Positions 58,076 to 64,000 of a stretch of DNA of 64,000 nucleotides are shown here, in pieces. The first letter of the stretch is position 1, and each line of letters opens with the position of its first letter. The position numbers were made by a program, and so were the translations under genes. This DNA comes from Aegilops tauschii subsp. strangulata. Its lineage: Eukaryota; Streptophyta; Magnoliopsida; Poales; Poaceae. The stretch covers positions 456,430,780 to 456,494,779 of the forward strand of contig NC_053040.3 of NCBI RefSeq assembly GCF_002575655.3, given 5' to 3'. The notes below the pieces were generated by a model. That model was not told where the DNA came from. It searched no databases and saw only the letters and a list, made by a program, of their open reading frames with translations.

Positions 58076-59837
58076 TGTCAGGACCCCGATCCTAAATCAC
58101 ACCGATCTAGCATGTAACACATCATATCACTTTGCGGCCTCACGCACGGTATTTCCACGGGTGCCACCTTACCTGGCCCAGGACCGTTTGCGCCTTTTGG
58201 CTCACGTATATGATAGTGTCGCTAGCATCCATATGACAAAGAACCCGGGCCGACATGAATAGTCATAAACCCAAAGTGGCACTAACTTACAGGGACAGGC
58301 ATACATGACCCAGCAACGAACATGTCGGTAATCAGCGAGTGAATCCGGGCTGTAGCAGCTGGGCTAACAGGAGTCCGGAGAATCTGGGTTGTAGCAGGCT
58401 AGCAGGACTCCGGTAGACACCACGTGACATTTCCCCGAAGGGACAGACACAGGAATGAAGAAGGACACATGCCGGCTAGCCAAAGTGTTCCGGAGCAGTA
58501 GCAAGCTACCATGGCTCAGTGGAAGCACAAGGAGACATTTCCCGGTAAGAGAGGCTACCAAGGGCAAACAACTAGGTTGTCGGATCCCACACATACTAAG
58601 CATTTCAAATCATACACACAATATGCTCGATATGTGCAAATACAACATGGCATCACAGCAAAACTCTACAACTCAAAGTATTTATTCATTAGGCTCCAAA
58701 GAGCCAGATATTACAAACATGGGTCTGAGGACCCAGCATTCAAGTCATACAAGCAACAAGCACAAGCGGAAGCTTAACTTGTCTGAGTACAGACAACTAC
58801 AAATGAAAAGGCTAAGAAGCCTGACTATCTACAAGACCCTCCAAAGGGTACAAGATCGTAGCTGAGGTAACAAGCTAAACGTCGAAGTCCATGCGGAAAT
58901 ACTAGTGAGACTGAAGTCTCTCTGCAAAAACATAAATTAAGCAAACATGAGTACAAATGTACCCAGCAAGACTTACATCAGAACTAGCTACATATGCATC
59001 AGTGTCAACAAAGGGGGGTGGAGTTTAACTGCAGCAAGCCAGCTCTGACTCGGTGGCTATCCTGAACTACGACCGCAAGTAACTCTTTTGAGGTGGCGCA
59101 CACGAGTCCACATATTCACCATATCAATACACCACTATGGATCCGCTCCCATCTCCCTACGAGAAGGCCATCCATAGCACTCACGCTTATCTTGCGCATT
59201 TTAGAGTATCCACTTTCACTTGTCTATGAACTGTACAGGCAACCCAGAAGTCCTTTACCGCAGACATGGCTATTCGAATAGATGATGTTAACCCTGCAGG
59301 GGTGTACTTCTTCACACACGCTCTCGCCACTTACCGCCATGTACACGTCATGTATCTCAGCAACCTTCAAGCGGAAGCCTGGCGAGGGTGTCGGCCACGA
59401 CCTGACTAACCACACAAGTCTCTAGTCCAGGTTTATCGCCTATTCGGGTGCCATCCGCAAGGAGATCCGGCCGGGGTGTCGCTCACGGCCCCAAACGATG
59501 TGTGCAGGGTTCCCAAGCCCACCTCGACGGATGGATCTACGCTTGGTACACCGTGCCATGGTGCCTAGTCTGTCCCAAGCCCACCTGTAACGGGTGCCAC
59601 TTGGTAGACTACTAACACTACCTACAAACACCAGAAACTAGTTGCAACTCCTAGACAGAGATCGAGGCGGTTAATAAGCCGAGAGGGGCACTTAAGCATT
59701 CCAATGCGTGGTAGTAACTGTTCATGGATCACAAACACAGAACTCAGTTCCTGAGGACGGTTTCAATGAGACAACCCACCATGTACTCCTACATGGCCTC
59801 TCACCGCTACATTTACCAAATCGTGTTCACACACTTA
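58076..59837 (-). repeat. 5' LTR of the LARD-like element, part before CACTA-3
   Basis: It aligns with the left LTR from its start to the CGTGTTCACACACTTA segment, where CACTA-3 begins. A 9-10 base TATGGATCCGC insertion relative to the left copy is seen near 59137. Confidence 0.88.
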
Positions 59838-59859
59838 CACTACTAGAAAAAGGCTTACT

Positions 59860-60300
59860 AGTGGCGCACCAGTTTTGCCTACTAATGGCGCACTACTGGT
59901 GCGCCACTAGCATCACGCCACTAGTAATTTTTACTAATGGCGCACCGCTGGTGCGCCATTAGTATCTGGTACTCTAATGGCGCACCGGGCAGTGCGCCAT
60001 TAGTATAGGCCACGGTGCGCCATTAGTATGCCTCCCAGGGGGCCATATATACCCATGTGCTTTGCCATACTAAAGGCGCACTGCAGTGTGATGCGCCATT
60101 AGTATCCTTCGGCATACTAATGGCGCACTGCTGGGTGATGCGCCATTAGTATCCTTCGGCATACTAATGGCGCACTGCTGGGTGATGAGCCATTAGTACC
60201 CTCTGGCATACTAATGGCGCACTGCTCTGGGATGCGCCATTAGTATCCTTTGGCATACTAATGGCGCACGTTGGTGTGATGCGCCATTAGTATGTATATT
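59860..60300. repeat. Subterminal palindromic repeats of CACTA-3, partly a 47-bp array
   Basis: From 60066 five units recur at exactly 47 bp (60066, 60113, 60160, 60207, 60254). Each is a hairpin with ACTAATGGCGCAC and GCGCCATTAGT arms around a variable loop. Less regular pairs lie at 59860-60030. Confidence 0.9.
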
Positions 60301-60535
60301 AGGGATTTTTTTCTTTTCTGATTTTTGCACAGATTACAAAATATATTATTGGACAGAAAATAAGCAGCAGGACACAGCAATAGCAGATTCATCGAATACA
60401 ATAGAAGATTAGTCTCCGAATACAATTCATCATATTAGTCTCCGAATTCAAAAGACCGAACGAAGATAGAACATTACAAGTCTCGAGACCGCGAGTAGCG
60501 AGTTTGTCTTCACATTACAAGTCGATATCGATCAT
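60301..60535. other. Spacer downstream of the small CACTA-3 gene
   Basis: AT-rich, with a three-fold TTAGTCTCCGAAT.CAA word near 60409-60450; probably the 3' UTR of the minus-strand gene. Confidence 0.45.
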
Positions 60536-60790
60536 CTAAACTACCATCACATAGAAGAGAGATGCGGTCATCACGATGAGCATCATCTCGATGAAACTGG
60601 TCTTCATCCGGTTCCTCCAACGCTCCCTCCTCTCTCCCGCTAGATAGCGCGCGTATCTAGATTCCGCCTCCGCCCTAGTGGTGTACCCTTTGTAACTGTT
60701 ACCGCTGAAACGGTGAACCTGTCTCCGACACTCCTCCCAGTCGTCGTAGACTCCGGGAACCTTACCCTTGTACACGACATATGACGGCAT
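60536..60790 (-). CDS. 84-residue hybrid-binding-domain protein with hydrophobic tail
   Basis: An uninterrupted frame runs from ATG at 60790. Residues 1-50 fit the RNase H1 N-terminal hybrid-binding domain (also called the viroplasmin-type domain): VVYKGKVPGVYDDWEECR followed by QVHRFSGNSYKGYTTRAEAE, including the K-G-..-PG-Y, W-EC, G-..-YK-..-T-..-EA pattern. That fold binds RNA/DNA hybrids or double-stranded RNA. No RNase H catalytic domain follows. Instead there is a basic stretch (GERRERWRNRMK) and a hydrophobic segment FIEMMLIVMTASLFYVMVV ending the protein, which looks like a tail anchor. It lies 245 bases downstream of the Ulp1-like gene on the same strand. An AG just before the ATG could make it a spliced exon rather than a separate gene. 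The domain call is good; the membrane role is inference. Confidence 0.72.
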   Translation of the reverse strand: MPSYVVYKGKVPGVYDDWEECRRQVHRFSGNSYKGYTTRAEAESRYARYLAGERRERWRNRMKTSFIEMMLIVMTASLFYVMVV

Positions 60791-61035
60791 CTCTATGCAC
60801 TAGCCAAACAACAGACAATACATAAGCAATATATAAGTATGCAACAAAAGGATCGGAAGAGAAAAGCAAGACATTAATAGCACGATTCATGGTCCTACTA
60901 ACAAATAGCATCGATTACATCTAAGTTGAACGACTGTCCAAACCAAAGAGACATACAAGTTCACTACAGTTTAATTACAACATGAGCTAATGAATGTTTC
61001 AGAACTACACATAGCATCACAACTTTCGACTCGAC
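60791..61035. other. Spacer between the two CACTA-3 genes
   Basis: No frame or clear core promoter was recognised. A CATATAAG-like TATA candidate (minus strand ACTTATATATTG, near 60825-60836) is about 40 bases upstream of the small gene. Confidence 0.35.
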
Positions 61036-64000
61036 TCATGGGACCGGAGCGTGGATGAAGCCGCCGTCTGTCGTGATGGTCATGAAGTCGCGGGCGTTGT
61101 CAGCCTGCATTTGTAGCGTTGTGTCTATCTCGCTGTTGGACGGTTGAAATTTGAGGTAGAACTGCCCCGAGGTACGAAGGACATCTTGATGGATGATTTC
61201 TGCAAACTCCGACTGGATGCGAAAGAATTCTTGTCGGATGTCCGCGTCCTGGATTGCCCCCAAGCTTGCGGCCCAATCTTTGAGATTATTTGGTAGCAGA
61301 AGGTGATTATGGTCCCGCACGATCGCCCGCATGTGATGGAGGGCATAGTAGGCATCCTTGTGACCGCCAGGCGGCTGCTTGACGTAGGGGAACGTCGTAT
61401 TGTGGGTGAACACGTGCCTGCCGTACCTACGAACTGGCCTCTTAAAGGTGCCTCCAGATGCGGCGTAGCCGGGGAGAGCATCATCAAGAACTTTCTTGAT
61501 ATTTGTGTAGTCTATCTTGGAGTCACGGTCCGGGTCGAGATACGTGGCCATGGAATATTTCGGGCTTAAGAGGATGAGTGTGCAATGTGTGTCACTGCAC
61601 AGAACACGGAATGTTAGAAAAAAAAGAACGATCGAAATCTAAGAAATCATATGTTACGGGGCGGTTAGGAGATGACTTACTCGGGAAAGTAAGGCACGAG
61701 GAAGTTATCCTTATCTGGGTTTGCCAGAATGACGCCTTCGAGGTGTGAACTCGCGACTTGCCGGTCCCCAGCGCTGCCCAAGATCTTGGCACGCATGTAG
61801 AAGGGGTCGACTATCACAATGTCCGGGGTCTTGTCTCTAATGATCCGCATCTCCACACTCAGCGAAAACAGCCGAACGAAGGTGTAGTGCAGCGGATGAA
61901 GGTTAAGCATAGCAAAGATGTCATCAAATCGCAGGACGATCGTACCCCCGACGGCGCTATCCACAAAGCCCTTGCCCTCTGGCACCTTGGCCACGAAAAC
62001 CGGGTATGCCACATCATTCTCTCTGAGACGCCGCTTCTCCAAAGAAAGAACACTGTCATGCAGACTCCGCATAGCACCGGTTGCAGCATTGAGCATATTT
62101 GTCGGTAGCATCGGCCTACCCGCCACATGCACCCTCCTCGAGATATCCTTAGGTGAAGGTGGTCCGTCCTGAGCACGGATCATACTCGATGCCGGTTGGC
62201 TCGCACTGGCGCCCTTGTTAGTCTTTCGTTTCCGTCCCTTCTTCTTGATCTGCTGTAATGGGATCGAGTTCTGCTCACAGACCGCCTTCTTGAGCGTGTT
62301 GGGGCTGATAATATTTGGCACCTCAGCTATCTGAGGCTCGGTGAAGGCGGCAGCTGGAGGCGTCTCCTGAGAACTGAACGCCAGACGACGCCTGTTGCAA
62401 TTGGGTTTCTCCGCCGTACCAGCTAGATCGCGGTTGTCTTTTTGAGGATTGGGTTCTTGAGAAGGAGGCCCGCAGAACTCATCACCGTACCCATGTTCGG
62501 CAAAGTACTTATCGACGTTGGTAAATGTACCGTCGTCGTTGTCGTCGTCGTCCGGATCCTATGCCATATGCATGTTCGGATCCTGTGCCATAGGGATGTC
62601 CGGCAGGTCCGGTAGCGTTGCGGCGTTCTTGCCATGGCTTGGCGCTGGCACGACTGGCGGTCTTGTCTGTGGGGTGGTGTCCCCCGCCCCAAACGAATCT
62701 GGCTCTTCGGCCAAAGCAGGGGCCAGCTTACACAGGCGCTGAGGGTCATCACATCATCTTCGTCGGCCCCAGCGGGTCGAATCAGAGGTAACAACTCGTC
62801 GCAGCCTGGCAGTACCCGAACCAGTTCAACCCTATAGAAGGTGGGTGGCATCAGATTACCGTGGAACACGCGGTTGCCCGGTTGAACGATTCTGCCCTTG
62901 GCGACATCGACCAACTCACCGCCCACGAAGTGCAGGAGAGTGCAAGGAACATCGGTGGCGCCCTACGAAAACATGTAGGGCGTCAGGGATGCCCAGTCAA
63001 AGGCAAGGAGATGAAGTCATCGGCCGAGAGGCTTAGTTACCGTGATGCCGTCGAGCTCGGCTAATGTCGAGGCACCGCCAACGGCGGGCGTGCGCGTGCA
63101 ACTGACAGAGGGGCCGCTTGCTGGCGAGGTGCCGGTCGGCGTACACCCAGGTGCATTAAGCTCCAATGCCCGTGCCGGCGCCGGAGACACGAATACCGCC
63201 TCCGCCGGAGACACCAATGGCGCCGCCTGTGCGTTGTGCGAGTTGCTGGCCGTGAAGATGGGAACCGGGGGAGGCCCCTGTTGGCCGCCCGCAATCCACG
63301 TTGTCAGCCCCTGAATCAAGGTAGGCACAATGGCGGTGAGCGTCGTTCCCAGTTGTTGTTGCACTTGCTCTTGGACAATCTCCGGAATCCGTGCCACTTG
63401 TGCCTTGAGTTCTTGAACCTCGCGCGACTGGCTTTCCGAGCTGGTCTTTTTCTCCTTTCGCCCACCAGCGGTATAGTATGACGACCATTTTGTGGACAAG
63501 CCTTTGCCGGCCACACGACCAGCTGACGACGGCTTACTGAGCTTATCCTTGTTTTTCATTACGTTCAATGCCCTATTTAAAGGGGTGTCAAAAGGGGAGC
63601 TCTGGGATGACCCCGCGCTACTGCTTTCAGCCTCCTGCGGAAGGAATGTGAACCATTTAGAAATTTGTCTTCATTAACTAGAATGCAACCATATATGTAG
63701 CTAATTACGCGGGGGTGTATTCCTTACCAGAACTTTCTCAAGCGCCTTGGTCTTCGGATCCGTGGTAAGCTCCTTTGTTACCGGGTCCTCCTTGTACCGG
63801 GCCCTGACAAAGTTCCTGGTCTGCTTGTCAGGGAATTTCTCGAAGCGGGGCGGTAGGCCTTGCTCGGCACGCTCCGCGTCCTCCTTGTCCCATATAGGCT
63901 CCGCCACTCTATAACCGCCAGGACCGAGTTGTTGGACCCCTAAGTTCAACTGCCGCATTTCTTTCCCCCACTGACTTGATTCGGAGGTTGCGCTGCTCTC
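61036..64000 (-). pseudogene. CACTA-3 multi-exon gene with Ulp1-like C-terminal domain, partial
   Basis: Four exon blocks are supported: 63728-64000 (open at the window edge), 63041-63634 (198 codons), 61681-62962 and 61036-61594, with good GT/AG sites. Exon 1 (FVRARYKEDPVTKELTTDP) is the charged region usual in CACTA-linked plant transposase_24-like proteins. Exon 2 has a Glu/Gln helix (EVQELKAQVARIPEIVQEQV) and a Pro/Ala-rich part. Exon 3 carries GATDVPCTLLHFVGGELV, a frame change near 62745, a TAG stop at 62559-62561, a basic patch (KKKGRKRKTNKG), then FAMLNLHPLHYTFVRLFSL and PDIVIVDPFYM. Exon 4 begins DDTHCTLILLSPKY and YLDPDRDS, which give the His and Asp of an Ulp1/C48 fold. At the expected Cys site it reads PPGGHKDAYYALHHM, with no Cys. 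Ulp1 family enzymes cut SUMO; this domain is probably not catalytic. The 5' end is outside the window. Confidence 0.68.

Larger units (their letters stand above)
50595..59837 (-). mobile_element. LARD-like retroelement, minus strand, 4-kb LTRs, no genes
   Basis: Two copies of the same LTR start at 50595 and 58076 (TGTCAGGACCCCGATCCTAA). The left copy is complete to 54642 (4048 bp). Seen on the minus strand, the LTR begins TGTCACAGCC and ends GTCCTGACA. A primer binding site (TTTGGTATCAGAGC, minus strand, about 58060-58074) lies next to the right LTR and a polypurine tract (TAGTGGGGGTGAGC) next to the left one, fixing minus orientation. The 3.4-kb internal region has no conserved frame. Long LTRs with a noncoding internal domain match the LARD design described for barley Sukkula. 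The right LTR is interrupted by CACTA-3 at 59838, and the element continues beyond the window. Confidence 0.82.
59838..64000 (-). mobile_element. CACTA-3, third CACTA transposon, runs off the right edge
   Basis: It begins CACTACTAGAAAAAGG inside the LARD LTR; the base triplet before it is TTA. Subterminal palindromes (TACTAATGGCGCAC / GTGCGCCATTAGTA) run to about 60300. Genes on the minus strand follow: a small hybrid-binding-domain frame (60536-60790) and a multi-exon gene ending in an Ulp1-like domain (61036 to beyond 64000). The other terminus and any transposase lie outside the window. Confidence 0.85.

Noticed and set aside
59860..60300. CRISPR-like regular repeats
   Set aside because: The 47-bp units are hairpin subterminal repeats of a plant transposon with conserved arms, not repeats with unique spacers.
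63236..63481. Plus-strand frames over the CACTA-3 gene
   Set aside because: Shadows of the minus-strand exon 2.

Overview
The window looks like intergenic DNA of a Triticeae grass (wheat, Aegilops or barley type). It is almost entirely nested transposable elements: an Angela/BARE-type Copia element, Athila-clade Gypsy elements with a tRNA-Asp-type primer binding site, a LARD-like element with about 4-kb LTRs, and three different CACTA (En/Spm) DNA transposons. The only clear relic of an ordinary host gene is a broken group VII ERF transcription factor gene at 11600-12728 (minus). No rRNA, tRNA or CRISPR features were seen. Family names are from recognition only; no search was run.

Layout. 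189-3661: CACTA-1, with a perfect 15-bp terminal inverted repeat, no transposase, and a broken gene for a protein with two B3 DNA-binding domains. 4461-5248: a broken coiled-coil gene, followed by an 86-bp tandem repeat. 6528-7215: two LTR scraps in opposite orientation. 7216-11599: no recognisable gene. 11600-12728: the ERF-VII relic, which lacks its AP2 domain. 13072-13480 and 32040-32340: one 177-bp tandem array split by the Angela element (13481-32039, TSD CTACC). The Angela 5' LTR is itself split by CACTA-2 (14693-24572, TSD GTG). CACTA-2 carries a TNP2 transposase pseudogene, a short GC-rich reading frame and a second two-B3 gene. 32803-34031: a truncated Gypsy element with a Transposase_28-like reading frame, cut by an Athila-type LTR (34032-35689). 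That LTR's leader was hit by a Copia element (35690-38504), which is joined through a filler junction to a gag-only Athila element (38505-44936). The gag-only element sits in the pol region of another Athila-type element (44937-50594). The 3' LTR of that one is interrupted by a minus-strand LARD-like element (50595 to beyond the window), whose right LTR is interrupted at 59838 by CACTA-3. CACTA-3 runs off the right edge.

Most interesting. CACTA-1 and CACTA-2 have unrelated terminal sequences, yet both carry a two-B3-domain gene with phase-0 introns at the same place, immediately before the first conserved Pro-containing strand of each B3 domain. This suggests a transposon-owned DNA-binding partner gene, perhaps the functional counterpart of En/Spm TNPA, reading the palindromic subterminal repeats that differ in each element. 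CACTA-2 has an extra internal block of its subterminal motif just upstream of a second TATA box, which fits self-regulation. CACTA-3 encodes a two-part module: a multi-exon protein ending in an Ulp1-like domain that seems to lack its catalytic cysteine, and an 84-residue protein that joins an RNase H1-type hybrid-binding domain to a hydrophobic tail.

Most reading frames are broken by stops or frameshifts. Functional statements refer to ancestral or family function unless noted.
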